Notes: generated from the sequence alone by a model not told the origin. DNA of 36,377 nucleotides from Bacteroidia bacterium (GCA_030430845.1 JAUIKE010000078.1:1-36377); one strand, 5' to 3'. Shown: positions 1 to 10,100, numbered from the stretch's first letter. Numbers and translations: made by a program.

Positions 1-131
1 AATAGCTCGCATATTTTGTTTGTTGCTTTAAACTAAAATACGCATACTTTACTCAATTGAAGAACCTTTTATTTTAAATGTCAACCGGCATGTGAAACAT
101 GCCAAAAAACACCCCTTAAAAAGAATGATAT

Positions 132-171
132 GGGGCTGCTCATAACGACGAAGGAGTTATGAGACAGCCCC
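132..171 (-). terminator. Hairpin terminator of the M14 peptidase gene
   Basis: A 15-bp stem (left arm 132-146 beginning GGGGCTG, right arm 156-171 ending CAGCCCC, one bulged A) lies about 12 nt past the stop of the minus-strand peptidase gene. In the minus direction it is followed by a T-rich tract at about 117-131. I see no gene in 1-182. Confidence 0.6.
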
Positions 172-182
172 AACATCTAGTG

Positions 183-1427
183 TTAATCCCTTAAAATAAG
201 CAGTTTCATCATTTCGTAGGCAGAAATCCGGCCTTTTTCCCGGATAAAATCTCTGGGTGTATCGTCGCCAATCTCGTAAGTGACTGCATCGGCCTTGAGT
301 TGGGTAGCGAACCAGTTTTTAGAAGTTGGTGTCAGGGCTGCACTGGGAGCATCGCGCGGTGTGTATCCGGGAATAGCCTCAGCGATTCCTTGTAGCCAAT
401 AATCTTTGAAGCCTTTAATGTGAGCAGGTACTTCATCAGTCATGGTATAAAAAACATCGTCCCAGGTAGAATGGAAATCGAGTCCGAGCACTGCTTTATT
501 TTTATGTTGGCGCAGCGTTTTCACAAAATAGTTGGCTACTTGCCGGACCTCCGGCTGATGATAGTAGGCCCAATCTCTGTTTAGATCCACCCCTCCGACA
601 TTGTGCCTCCAGTGCCCCAGGTCCACGCCATCCGGGTTCATTAGTGGGAAAACCAGAATGCGAAATTGGGCTCGAAAAGCATTGGCAATTGGCGTATCTT
701 CCAGGATGGCATCTACAAAAGCCTGCATGGCCAGGTAGCCGGTCACCTCTGGTGGATGTTGACGACTGATGATCAGCACCGCCTCTTTTTTACGCAATTC
801 CCCACGTCCTATTTCAAGATGCAGCAAATCCCGATCCAAACGGCTTTTCCCGATGGTAGAAAAAGAGACATCCGAATGAGCCGCTTTTTCCAAACACCAG
901 GCTCGAACATCCGAACTGGTATTCAGTTCCTGCGCAGCCAGCCAAATAGTATCTGGAGAAACAGATAGATTCAGATATGCATTTACAGAATCGGCAGCCA
1001 GCCGAAAATCAGTTGAATCGATCCATTCCCAACTCTTACCATTCCGACTTAATTTAGGATAATAACGATGCCGACCATTAGGATAATTCAATTCCAGCAA
1101 GATCTCTTTCTCGGTATCTGACCAGATCTTGAATCCATAATAAGGGCTCGGATTAATGGGTTCATTCTCAGCCTCAATAGTTATTTGAAGCGTATCTTCA
1201 TTGAACCTGCAGTCATTTACCCTGGCCCCGTCGAAGCGATTGTCTACATATATGCCTGCTGATTCTATGTGATAAACCTTTTTTTCCTGATAAGCAATTG
1301 GCTTACTTTTTGTGTCTACCGGCCGGGGAAAATCATAGGGTTTGGCCTTATAGCTTCCACATTGGAATACTAAAAAAGGAAGAATAAAAAGTGACCAATG
1401 ACGAAGGAAAAGCTTTAGTTGAGGCAT
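183..1427 (-). CDS. Exported M14 family zinc carboxypeptidase
   Basis: 414-aa metallocarboxypeptidase. Residues 1-22 are a hydrophobic export signal ending at a Cys (FQC), so it may be a lipoprotein, although Gln at -1 is not a standard lipobox. Residues 50-165 form a beta-rich N-terminal domain like that of cytosolic-carboxypeptidase-type M14 enzymes. The catalytic domain shows the HPPE zinc motif (H224, E227), the NPDG turn at 264-267, the substrate-binding N283-R284 pair in VDLNRDW, the third zinc ligand H319 in DFHS, and the general base E385 in YEIGD. All key residues are present, so activity is expected; the peptide substrate is not predictable. It starts 18 nt downstream of the aminotransferase gene and is probably co-transcribed with it. 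It is followed by a hairpin terminator. Confidence 0.88.
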   Translation of the reverse strand: MPQLKLFLRHWSLFILPFLVFQCGSYKAKPYDFPRPVDTKSKPIAYQEKKVYHIESAGIYVDNRFDGARVNDCRFNEDTLQITIEAENEPINPSPYYGFKIWSDTEKEILLELNYPNGRHRYYPKLSRNGKSWEWIDSTDFRLAADSVNAYLNLSVSPDTIWLAAQELNTSSDVRAWCLEKAAHSDVSFSTIGKSRLDRDLLHLEIGRGELRKKEAVLIISRQHPPEVTGYLAMQAFVDAILEDTPIANAFRAQFRILVFPLMNPDGVDLGHWRHNVGGVDLNRDWAYYHQPEVRQVANYFVKTLRQHKNKAVLGLDFHSTWDDVFYTMTDEVPAHIKGFKDYWLQGIAEAIPGYTPRDAPSAALTPTSKNWFATQLKADAVTYEIGDDTPRDFIREKGRISAYEMMKLLILRD

Positions 1428-1445
1428 ATTTACCTAATTATTTTT

Positions 1446-2291
1446 TTAAGAGACTTTAGCTGCCAGGTAGTCCTCGACGGCATTACGGAACAAGCCCGCC
1501 AATTTCTTCGTAATCGGGCCCGGCTTTCCATCACCGATTTGTAGGTCATCGACAAAAACGATGGGCATCACCTTTTTGGTGGAGCTGGTAATGAACACCT
1601 CCTTGGCATCTTTCAGCTCATTCACGGCTACTTCGCGCTCTTCGACCGGAAACAATTGATGAGCAATTTTGAGTACTTGCTTACGAGTAATACCGCGCAG
1701 GATCTTGGAAGCAGGGGTGACAATGCGTTCGTCTTTTGTAACGATAAAAATATTAGCCCGCACCGATTCGCGGAGTAAGGAACCATCATTGTACAAGACC
1801 TCCACAGCTCCGGCTTTTTTGACGGCCGGCAACATTCTTATCCCCATGGTATAATTAGTGGTTTTTACCTCCGGAACGTCTCGTTGATAATTTACTGACA
1901 CCAATCCGGTCCCTTCTGAATAATGGGTAGCCGGAAAACCTCCTGCCGGATTCATCATAATCATGAAGCTAGGTTGCACAGGAGCATAATTGTCGGGAGA
2001 CAGTCCTCCTGTGGCTAACAGGCGCATGCCTGCATCTTTCAGGCCGTTCGCTTCTATGAGATTAAAGATCTGTTCTTTGAGTGTTTCGGAAGTCAGCCCA
2101 ATGTCCAGATTCATATGCTTGGCGGAATTCAGGAAGCGCTCGGCATAATCATCTATGAATAAAGGCTGACCGGCCTCCACCAGAAAATAGTCAAAAATAC
2201 CGTATCCTCTGATGAGCCCCAGATCATGAATGGGTACCGTAGCGCTTTGAGCGTCTACCAACTGGCCATTGATGTTGTAGTACTGGATCAT
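1446..2291 (-). CDS. Class IV PLP-dependent aminotransferase
   Basis: 281-aa fold-type IV aminotransferase of the branched-chain/D-amino acid aminotransferase/aminodeoxychorismate lyase family. The usual landmarks are present: Arg-Gly-Tyr-Gly-Ile-Phe near 28-33, the Schiff-base lysine K143 in VKTTNY, E175 in LLRES for the PLP pyridine nitrogen, the phosphate-binding GITR at 200-203, and a Thr-Ser pair at 235-236. No leader peptide, so it acts in the cytoplasm. Family members differ in substrate (branched-chain amino acids, D-Ala, aminodeoxychorismate), and the sequence alone does not decide, so no symbol is given. It is the first gene of a likely two-gene operon with the M14 peptidase and is divergent from the EF-G paralogue across 347 bp. 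Confidence 0.85.
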   Translation of the reverse strand: MIQYYNINGQLVDAQSATVPIHDLGLIRGYGIFDYFLVEAGQPLFIDDYAERFLNSAKHMNLDIGLTSETLKEQIFNLIEANGLKDAGMRLLATGGLSPDNYAPVQPSFMIMMNPAGGFPATHYSEGTGLVSVNYQRDVPEVKTTNYTMGIRMLPAVKKAGAVEVLYNDGSLLRESVRANIFIVTKDERIVTPASKILRGITRKQVLKIAHQLFPVEEREVAVNELKDAKEVFITSSTKKVMPIVFVDDLQIGDGKPGPITKKLAGLFRNAVEDYLAAKVS

Positions 2292-2427
2292 GGTTGATGG
2301 TTAATGTGGTGTAATTAATCTATATTGGAATAAATCATTTACTTTTTTTTCCAACTATGATTTTTGTCATCCCAAGCCCTTATAGGACTTTCTACTTTCA
2401 GGGCGAAAGGTAAAAATTTTAATTAAC

Positions 2428-2479
2428 ATTGAACGTACTTTTAACAGGAGCCGTTCCGGCTATCAAAAGTCCGTTCAAT
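2428..2479. repeat. Imperfect 52-nt hairpin in the fusA2 upstream region
   Basis: Arms ATTGAACG (2428-2435) and CGTTCAAT (2472-2479) continue, after one mismatch, into ACTTTT/AAAAGT (2437-2442 and 2465-2470). A third inner stem is AGCCG-TTC-CGGCT. It lies 160-210 nt upstream of the EF-G paralogue start in the 347-bp non-coding divergent region 2292-2638, and could be a leader structure or a protein-binding site. Nothing else recognisable was seen in this gap. Confidence 0.45.
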
Positions 2480-2638
2480 ACTCCAAAAAAAACTTTGGAA
2501 TTTAAAACAAAAACAATAACTTCATTTCACTTTGGTTTTCATTAAAGAATTTTATTCTCCATTGATAAGAAAGGCCAAATTTGACCCTTCTCACACGGGC
2601 ACAGTATTGTAGATTTTCTAACCACTAAAAAAAGACCT

Positions 2639-4765
2639 ATGAGCTTCGAAACGAAAAACATTAGGAATGTCGCCTTGTTGGGACATTCCGGATCTGGGAA
2701 AACCGTTTTTGCAGAAACCATGCTGTTTGAGGCACACGAACTGAACAGGCGAGGAACGATAGCCGATGGAAGCACCGTATCCGATTATTCAGCACTGGAA
2801 AAAGAAAGAGGTGGCTCCATTTTTAGTGCGATGATGCACGTTAACTGGAAAGATTCCAAAATAAACATAATTGACACACCGGGTTTTGATGATTTTGTAG
2901 GTGAAGTGGTTTCTACCCTGAAAGTTGCCGATACAGCCGTTATCATGCTAAATGCAAAAAATGGTGTCGAAGTGGGAACTGAATTGATATGGGAATATGT
3001 TGAAGAATTTGATACACCCGCTCTTTTTGTCATAAATCAAGTAGATCATGAAAAAGCAGATTTTGAAAATACGCTTGAACAGACAAAGGCTACTTTCGGC
3101 CATAAAGTTATTCCTGTCCAATACCCATTACAGGTAGGTGAGGGGTTCAACACCATTGTAGATGCCCTGCGTATGACCATGTATGTATTCTCAGATGAGG
3201 GAGGACGCCCTGAAAAGCAACCTATCCCGGAATCGGAAATGCAAAGAGCGCAGGAAATGCACAATGCACTGGTAGAAGCGGCCGCAGAAAATGACGAAAC
3301 TTTAATGGAGAAATTCTTCGATGCCGGTAGTTTGACCGAAGAAGAATTGGCCGAAGGGCTCCGTATTGCCATCGCTCACCAGGAGATCTATCCTGTCTTT
3401 TGTTGTTCCGCAACCAGCAATATGGGTAGTGGCCGGGTAATGGGTTTTATCAATGATGTATGCCCCTCCCCTGCTGATCGTCCTCCTGCCAGACTGGATG
3501 ACGGAGAAACACTCCCTTGCACCAGCAATGGAGATACTTGCTTGTTTATCTATAAGACCATTTCAGAACCCCGGATCGGTAATGTGTCTTATTTTAAAGT
3601 ATTTTCTGGTGTGATCAAAGCAGGTGATGAACTGGTGAATGCCAATAACCGCAACTCAGAGCGTTTTAGCCAAATATACATCGCCAATGGTAAAGACCGC
3701 ACCCAGGTGGATGAACTGCGTGCCGGAGACATTGGTGTAACCGTCAAACTAAAAGATACACACACCAATAACACGCTCAACCCGAAAGGCGTGGATCGGA
3801 AAATCGAACGTATGCACTTTCCTCAGCCCCGTGTGAGAGTAGCCGTACAGCCTCCCGGCAAAGCCGATATGGAAAAACTGATCAAAGCCTTACATATTAT
3901 TGAAGAAGAAGACCCAACACTGATTGTTGAGCAATCTAAAACACTCAAACAAACCCTCCTTCACGGCCAAGGGCAATTACACCTCGACCTGATCAAGCAT
4001 CGGGTAGAAGGAATGAACGGTATCACGATGGAGTTCATCAAACCAAAAATATCTTATCGTGAAACCATCACCAAGGCAGCCAACAAACAATATCGACATA
4101 AGAAACAGTCGGGTGGTTCCGGACAGTTCGCTGAAGTGCATATGCGTATAGAACCTTATTATGACGATATGCCCGACCCGAGTGACCTGACGGTTAGGAA
4201 CCGGGAAGTCGAAGAACTGCCGTGGGGTGGAAAATTAGGCTTCTATTGGTGTATCGTAGGTGGTTCGATCGACGCCAAATATTCCAATGCAATCAAAAAA
4301 GGTATTTTGTCAAAAATGGAGGAAGGGCCTCTAACCGGCTCTCCATCTCAAAACATCCGCGTCTGTATCTATGATGGGAAAATGCATTCCGTAGATTCCA
4401 ATGATATGGCATTCATGCTTGCTTCTACTCAAGCTTTTAAGGCTGCCTTCATGCAAGCTGCACCTCAAATCATGGAGCCGATCTATGAGGTGGAGATCCT
4501 CTGTGCAGAAGATGTCATGGGGGATATCATGGGAGATCTCCAAACCCGAAGAGCCACCATTATGGGCATGGATGCTAAAGGACACTACCAAAAAATAATC
4601 GCGAAAGTGCCTTTAGCTGAACTGTACCAATACTCTTCCACTCTGAGATCACTCTCCCAGGGTAGAGCGAAGTTTACCAAGAAATTTTCAGAATACAGCT
4701 CTGTTCCGCATGATGTACAACAGCAATTAATTGCAGCGCATCAGGAAGAGGAAGCAACTGCTTAA
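2639..4765 (+). CDS. fusA2: EF-G paralogue (EF-G2 type) with degenerate GTPase motifs
   Basis: 708-aa protein with complete EF-G architecture: G domain (about 1-270), domain II (about 290-380), domain III (about 400-470), and domains IV and V to the C terminus. The P-loop GHSGSGKT (15-22) is intact. Three elements needed for GTP hydrolysis or specificity are altered: the switch I RGITI is RGGSI (57-61), the switch II DTPGH is DTPGF (79-83) so the catalytic histidine is missing, and NKxD is NQVD (133-136). This matches the EF-G2 class; the Bacteroides thetaiotaomicron member is reported to lack GTPase activity and to act under carbon starvation. It is therefore probably a second, specialised translocation factor and not the housekeeping fusA. 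The gene stands alone, with a perfect terminator downstream. Confidence 0.85.
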   Translation: MSFETKNIRNVALLGHSGSGKTVFAETMLFEAHELNRRGTIADGSTVSDYSALEKERGGSIFSAMMHVNWKDSKINIIDTPGFDDFVGEVVSTLKVADTAVIMLNAKNGVEVGTELIWEYVEEFDTPALFVINQVDHEKADFENTLEQTKATFGHKVIPVQYPLQVGEGFNTIVDALRMTMYVFSDEGGRPEKQPIPESEMQRAQEMHNALVEAAAENDETLMEKFFDAGSLTEEELAEGLRIAIAHQEIYPVFCCSATSNMGSGRVMGFINDVCPSPADRPPARLDDGETLPCTSNGDTCLFIYKTISEPRIGNVSYFKVFSGVIKAGDELVNANNRNSERFSQIYIANGKDRTQVDELRAGDIGVTVKLKDTHTNNTLNPKGVDRKIERMHFPQPRVRVAVQPPGKADMEKLIKALHIIEEEDPTLIVEQSKTLKQTLLHGQGQLHLDLIKHRVEGMNGITMEFIKPKISYRETITKAANKQYRHKKQSGGSGQFAEVHMRIEPYYDDMPDPSDLTVRNREVEELPWGGKLGFYWCIVGGSIDAKYSNAIKKGILSKMEEGPLTGSPSQNIRVCIYDGKMHSVDSNDMAFMLASTQAFKAAFMQAAPQIMEPIYEVEILCAEDVMGDIMGDLQTRRATIMGMDAKGHYQKIIAKVPLAELYQYSSTLRSLSQGRAKFTKKFSEYSSVPHDVQQQLIAAHQEEEATA

Positions 4766-4771
4766 TCTTAC

Positions 4772-4802
4772 ATAAAAGGTGGTGCTGTGCACCACCTTTT
4801 AT
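4772..4802. terminator. Bidirectional terminator between fusA2 and the SUMF1 gene
   Basis: A perfect 14-bp stem with a 3-nt loop (TGT): left arm 4772-4785, right arm 4789-4802, core AAAAGGTGGTGC. It has A-rich and T-rich flanks on either side. It sits in the 39-bp gap between two convergent stop codons and so can serve both genes. Confidence 0.85.
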
Positions 4803-4804
4803 TA

Positions 4805-6232
4805 TTAATTAACAGTTCTGACAAACCTCTGCCCATACGACTCGGTCCTGACCCCTCCCGGCCAGCCTCCAAAACGTCTGTAAGCCACCGGGCTATAGGG
4901 GTTAAATTCTCCATAAGGGCGGTCGTGGGTGTAAAAACCTCCTCCTCGGAAACCGAATCCCTCCGTTTCGAGCATACCAGAAGGCCAATCTTCTACATCA
5001 GCAAAGCCATAATAACTAATCTTCCCGTCTCCATGCTGCCCGGTAAAGGAACGTCCACGGGAGTCCCCGATTGTGATGACCCGTTCCCATATACTTCCAG
5101 CAAGATCCATGACCCAGTAATAGGAAGCTCCAAAGGCCGGTAAAGTCTCATCTGTCAATTGACTTTCATCCAAGCCATTGAGCAGTACCAGGTCTCCCTC
5201 TGAATTATTGATCCGCTGTAAGCCCTGCCTGGAATTAGTTCCCCAGGGAAAGCCGAAAGCGATGGGCTCACGAGGACCTCTGCAGGCTTTAACAAACTCC
5301 AACTCGGTCATAGGCCGCAGGCCGGCCCAGTCGGCATAGGCCATCCCGTCATCCCAGCTGACGTAATTCAGCGGGCGCTGTGGGGCCTTTGCAAAATACT
5401 TCCCATCCTTTATATAAATCGTTCCCCGGTTTTTATAATAATCTTTCATTCCGAACATACACCGATACATGGTCATACCGGAGGTAAGAGTATTGAGAAA
5501 ATCAGCATACTGCCCCTGCGTCAGTTCGTATTTCATGATGTAGAAGGCCTTCACTCCTTTGGGGAAGGTAGCCGGAATCGGGCCTTTACCATCTCCTTCA
5601 TAATTGTTATTCCCAAATTTGTAAGATAATTGCCCGGCGCTTTGGCCAACTTCAATGACCTGGTCCTCTCTTTGCACTTGATACAAACCATTGGGCTGGC
5701 CATTGGCATCTGAACGGAAAACGCCTCCAAATTTATGCGATTCAGGGTCGGGATCTCCCAGCGTATACCCTCCTTCGGGGATGTGCACCATTTCCAGGCC
5801 AAAAGTTTTGAAGTCCATCCCTCGTATCCGGCGAGGATTATCTATTTTTTCCAGATCTATCTGGACCCGAAGGGTGGTACGAATGTTTCCACGGCTGCTT
5901 TCAGCCGGAGAAACAAAAACACCAGTTCCGTCAGCCGGCACTTCAAATTCCAGCTGAGGCCCTTCCATTATTACAGCAGTGTGCCCTCCTTGTTTGAGAA
6001 AAGCATGGATCGATCCGCCGCCCGGGTTCAGGAACTTGGCAAAGACCCAGACGGCGTCGTGGTTTTTGTCGTTGTGCCAGGAGTTGTTCCAGCTAAGAGC
6101 TATATCGGCGAATAACTGATCCCCTTCCCAATAAAGGATGGAGTTGTCGATTTTCAGGTCGGAAGCTTTAAGCAAGGAACAAGAAAAAATGAAGAAATAA
6201 AAAACGAGTGAATAGAGTGATTGGGTTTTCAT
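4805..6232 (-). CDS. Exported SUMF1/FGE-domain protein
   Basis: 475-aa exported protein; the start chosen is MKTQSL at 6232, which gives a short basic N terminus and a hydrophobic signal (about 5-22). A longer reading to 6319 would translate the GACATGTC palindrome and is rejected. Residues about 25-155 form a beta-sandwich-like domain found before SUMF1 domains in Bacteroidota. Residues about 160-475 are a formylglycine-generating-enzyme/SUMF1 fold (start MVHIPEGGYTLGD, then YELTQGQYADFLN, NYVSWDDGMAYADWAGLRPMTE split over positions, and a WERV and GFRGGGF core). The paired active-site cysteines of true sulfatase activators are not evident and no sulfatase gene is nearby, so a structural or ligand-binding role is more likely. 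Confidence 0.8.
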   Translation of the reverse strand: MKTQSLYSLVFYFFIFSCSLLKASDLKIDNSILYWEGDQLFADIALSWNNSWHNDKNHDAVWVFAKFLNPGGGSIHAFLKQGGHTAVIMEGPQLEFEVPADGTGVFVSPAESSRGNIRTTLRVQIDLEKIDNPRRIRGMDFKTFGLEMVHIPEGGYTLGDPDPESHKFGGVFRSDANGQPNGLYQVQREDQVIEVGQSAGQLSYKFGNNNYEGDGKGPIPATFPKGVKAFYIMKYELTQGQYADFLNTLTSGMTMYRCMFGMKDYYKNRGTIYIKDGKYFAKAPQRPLNYVSWDDGMAYADWAGLRPMTELEFVKACRGPREPIAFGFPWGTNSRQGLQRINNSEGDLVLLNGLDESQLTDETLPAFGASYYWVMDLAGSIWERVITIGDSRGRSFTGQHGDGKISYYGFADVEDWPSGMLETEGFGFRGGGFYTHDRPYGEFNPYSPVAYRRFGGWPGGVRTESYGQRFVRTVN

Positions 6233-6274
6233 AAAAACAGTGTTTGTGGGTGAGCCATTAAGATACAGGATATC

Positions 6275-6304
6275 AGACATGTCATGTCTAGACATGACAT
6301 GTCT
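6275..6304. repeat. GACATGTC palindrome, copy 1
   Basis: A perfect 30-bp palindrome: GACATGTC at each end, itself palindromic, around a central TCTAGA. It lies 42 bp upstream of the chosen start of the SUMF1-domain gene. The sequence just to the right (6333-6373) matches the sequence right of copy 2 at 17917-17958, which marks both as parts of one larger repeat. Confidence 0.9.
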
Positions 6305-6332
6305 TAACACAATTTTCACAATAGACTGGATG

Positions 6333-6373
6333 TTAAGTGGTTAGTGACTTTCACTCTAAGGGATATCTGCAAA
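6333..6373. repeat. Conserved flank of the palindromic repeat, copy A
   Basis: About 40 bp sharing the ordered blocks TTAAG, ACTTTCACT, GGATATCT and CAAA with 17917-17958 at nearly the same spacing. At 6381 an AGACATG begins exactly where a second palindrome would start in the other copy, but the homology stops there, so this copy seems truncated. Confidence 0.7.
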
Positions 6374-6388
6374 GGCAAGGAGACATGG

Positions 6389-6454
6389 GGTTGTGTAAAA
6401 AGTCCTTCGGCCTTTTCACACAACCAATAATATTCTTTCCTGCCGGCCGGCAGG
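6389..6454. repeat. Two further inverted repeats in non-coding DNA
   Basis: Arms 6389-6405 and 6409-6425 (outer GGTTGTGT/ACACAACC) form a stem with two mismatches, followed by the perfect 16-bp palindrome CCTGCCGGCCGGCAGG at 6439-6454. Together with the copy-1 palindrome these fill the non-coding stretch 6233-6654, in which I see no gene. Confidence 0.6.
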
Positions 6455-6654
6455 CGGGTAGGAGGTCCTTTTCTTTTCTGACAGCCAGTCAAAAATTTAT
6501 CATTAAATGCCGGCAAAACGTCTGCCCAAAAGGCTTATCTTTAATCAAAGCTGTTTCAAGATGTTGGCCGTGTAAACAACAGGCAGCCTTATCACTCAGT
6601 TTTTTCATCCATCAAACCGTAACTCCCAATATGGATATTTTGAAAACACCTGTA

Positions 6655-7095
6655 ATGAAATACGCTTGTATTATTCTCCTTTTGAATATTCTCAGTTGCC
6701 AAACTAGTCATCCAACAAAACCGATCCAACTGAGTGAGCTAAGCGTCAGCGACATTCATCAGGCTTATGAGGATGGTGAGTATAATAGTCATCAATTAGT
6801 ACAAGCGTACCTGGAAAGAATTGAGAAAATAGATTCCATAACGAATGCCATTACACTTATTAATCCCGATGCTCTAAACATAGCCAGAGAACTTGTTGAA
6901 GAATACATTGGATATAATACAGGCATTATTGCTCCACATACTGGACAACCAGCCATTTCGGTCCCCATGGGTTTTCTGGAAGGAAACCTGCCTGCCTGCA
7001 TTGAGTTCCTAGGCAGAATGTTTGCAGAACCTATATTGATAAAATTCGCCTATGCATTTGAGCAAGGAACCCATCACAGGGTTCCTCCTCAGTAA
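6655..7095 (+). pseudogene. Amidase-signature remnant lacking the catalytic core
   Basis: 146-aa open frame joining the two ends of an exported amidase. Residues 1-17 are a lipoprotein-like signal ending ILSC. About residues 20-85 match the start of the amidase family (ELSVSDIHQAYEDGEY, QLVQAYLERIE). From about residue 95 the frame jumps to the family's C terminus (PHTGQPAISVPMGF, then LPACIEFLGR and AYAFEQGTHHR). The several hundred residues between, which hold the Lys/cis-Ser/Ser triad and the Gly-Ser-rich signature, are missing. Full-length relatives are about 500 aa. The junction is in frame, so it looks like an internal deletion. No amidase activity is expected. Upstream starts would translate repeat DNA, so 6655 was chosen. 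Confidence 0.75.
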
Positions 7096-7136
7096 GGGTG
7101 ATTGGTTAGAATCGCTCTAACGGTGCTTTAGGCCTT

Positions 7137-10100
7137 ATGAACAAACCCACAAAAGACTTGTGTATGCCCAAAATTTCTGTGTGGCTTGCCAATTTATTAC
7201 GTAGAACCCTTTATTCTCAAAACGATATCGGCACTAGCCGTGAAAAACCAGCATGGTATCAGAGGTACCTACTCGGACTACTTCCCTCCTTTCACAAACT
7301 AATCATGCCTGTGCTCCTCTCCCCCTTTTTTATCGGTAATCTTATTGCTCAAAACCTTCCACTGAGTTACTGGAGTACGGACCATGGGCTTTCTAATAAT
7401 TGGATTTCCGATATTTTCCAAGACAGTAGAGGATTCATTTGGATAGGAACCCAAGATGGAGTGAATCGCTTTGATGGCTACGAATTCCGCAATTTTAAAA
7501 ATGACCCTAATAATGAAAACAGCTTAGCCGGCAATTGGGTAAGGACTATTGCAGAAGATCAGGATGGGCACCTTTGGTTTGGAACCTATGGCGGCGGCTT
7601 AGCCCGTTTTGACCCTTTTACAGAAAAATTTACGAGATATTTATTTGATAAAAACAAAGATTCGTCTATTCCAGATAATGAAATATATAAAGTAGTGTGT
7701 GGAGCCGACAGAAGAGTTTGGGTGGGAACAATTGGAGGAGCAGCCTGGAGCGAGTTGGGAGATACCATCTTTCACCTTGCATTCACAGATCCTGTTTACG
7801 ATTTGGTGGAAGACGCGAATGGATTGATTTGGATCGGTAGTTCAACAGGCTTGTATTATGGAAAGGAGCATCACTTTGATGCAATACCAGCATTAAAAGG
7901 TCATATCATATACAATATTTGCCTGTTGGGACAATATGAAATAAACATTTTTACAGATCAAGGTTTGAAATCCATAAAGGCAGTTAATGGCCAATGGATA
8001 GTGTCCAATGAAAACTTACGCTCAAATATTCACCCCAACTTACACTATTTTCCAATTGCCTTTCACGATTCCAAGAGTCAGTTATGGGCCTCTTCCTTAA
8101 TGGGGCTTAGTGTAAAAAAAGCTGCAAAAGACTCATGGAGGCGGCTCAATCAATTTCCTTCAAAAAATGTTCACTGCATTTCAGAAGATCGTGGCGGAAG
8201 CCTTTGGATAGGAACGAATGAAGGCCTTTTTAAATTACCGACCCAGAAGAATCACTTTAATTCAAATCAGGAATTTTCATTTTTGAGTGAGATTCCCAAT
8301 ATCCGAGAAACCCTGAAATTGGGTAATGAGGTCTGGTTTGCCCAACCGGAGGGTCTATTTGTTCTACAGGAGAAGGAGAGTCAGAAAGTTCTTGACGTCT
8401 CTATAAATAGCTTATTACTCAGCTCCGATGGATATATTTATGCCGGGCCTGCGAATTACGCTCCAACGGGAATCTTTAGAATCAACCCCCAAACAAGAAA
8501 AACAGTTTTCCTTCCATTTCCTAATGTTGACAACCATAAAAACCTAAGTAGAAAAGTTTGGAGCCTAGAGGAAGATTTATCTAAAAATATTTGGGTTGGT
8601 GCTCAGGGAGGATTATTCCGGCTGAAGCCTGCAACTGACACTTACCAATCTTTTTTTAATTATAGTGACGATAGCCTCTCTCTTTCAGATATATTCATTG
8701 AACTTCAATTGGATCACAAAGGACAATTATGGGCCGGTACACTTTTGAGCGGCCTTTATCAAATAAAAAATCCAGACTGTCAAGGTTTTGATGATTTAGA
8801 ATACATCAACTTCAAATATCAGAAGGGAGTCGATAACTCCCTATCCAACAATTGTGTTCATGGAATATACCATTCATACAACCGAGAAGTTTGGATTGGT
8901 ACGGAAACTGGATTGAATCACCTGGATACAAATGGTAATATTCGCCGGTATTTGATAGAAGATGGATTAAAAAGCGAAAAGATCCTGGCCGTCATCGGAG
9001 ATAATGCCGGTAGAATTTGGGGAAGCACAGGAGGCCATGGCTTATTTTGTGTGGATAGCAGTGGTCAAATACTTCACTTTGGAAAAGAAGATGGGTTAAT
9101 TTCAAATGATTTTTTATTAAGTTCTGTTTTTAAGACAGATGACAATTTGCTGGGCTTTGGATCAAATTTTGGACTACATGTGTTTCATCCGGATTCTGTT
9201 ATTCAAACACCTTCTCCTCCAGCAGCTATTTACTTCACCGATTTCAAATATTTAGGTAGTCAAAAAACCGAGCATCAGCTTGTCCAGAAGCTGGACAGTT
9301 CCATTACTTTTAAGAAGTCAATTACCATTCCTCCGGGGCAATCCACCTTTAGCCTTAAATTTAGCGCGCTCATTTTTTCCAAAAACAAAGATGTGGAATA
9401 TGCCTACCGAATTGAAAAGTTGCATAAAGAGTGGCAAGACTTAGGAACCTCTAGAGAGCTTATTTTAGCCATGCTGCCGCCCGGTGATTACAACTTACAA
9501 ATAAAAACCAACGAACATCCAGGGTTTTCAAAAAGCAGTTTTACCTCTTTGAAACTCCGGATTCAGCCAACTTGGTACCAGCACTTTCTCACAAAAATAG
9601 TTGCGCTTCTGTTACTCGCCCTTATTATCACCTGGATTTACAGAACCATTATCAAAAGAAAACTGGCCCTGGCAGAAAGCCTTAGGCTACAGGAGTTAGA
9701 TAAAGTCAAAAGTCGATTTTTCACTAATATTACACACGAACTTCGCACCCCCCTTACCTTAATTTTAGGGCCGGCCAATCATGCTAAAACCATGATTGAC
9801 CAAATGGATCAACAAGAACTAGTCAGACAGTTTGATATTATTGAAGAAAATGGACGATTATTGCTGGATCAGGTAAATCAAATACTGGATTTAAGTAAGA
9901 CAGAATCTGGTTTGATGAAGCTTAACTTGGTTCAGGCGGACCTAATTATTTATTTAAAATATCTGCTTCAAACTTTTCAGTCAATTGCGCAATCAAAAAA
10001 AGTCACTCTTCATTTTGAAACGGATTTGGAGGAGTTGATCATGGACTATGATAAAGAAAAAATGCAGGTCATTATTTCAAACCTACTTAATAATGCTATA

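Noticed and set aside
4805..6232. Sulfatase-activating (formylglycine-generating) enzyme
   Set aside because: The fold matches, but the paired active-site cysteines are not evident and no sulfatase gene is in the window.
6233..6319. N-terminal extension of the SUMF1-domain gene to an ATG at 6319
   Set aside because: It translates the GACATGTC palindrome and lacks signal-peptide character; the ATG at 6232 gives a normal export signal.
6337..6654. Extension of the amidase remnant upstream to 6337
   Set aside because: It reads through three inverted repeats; the lipoprotein-like signal begins at 6655.
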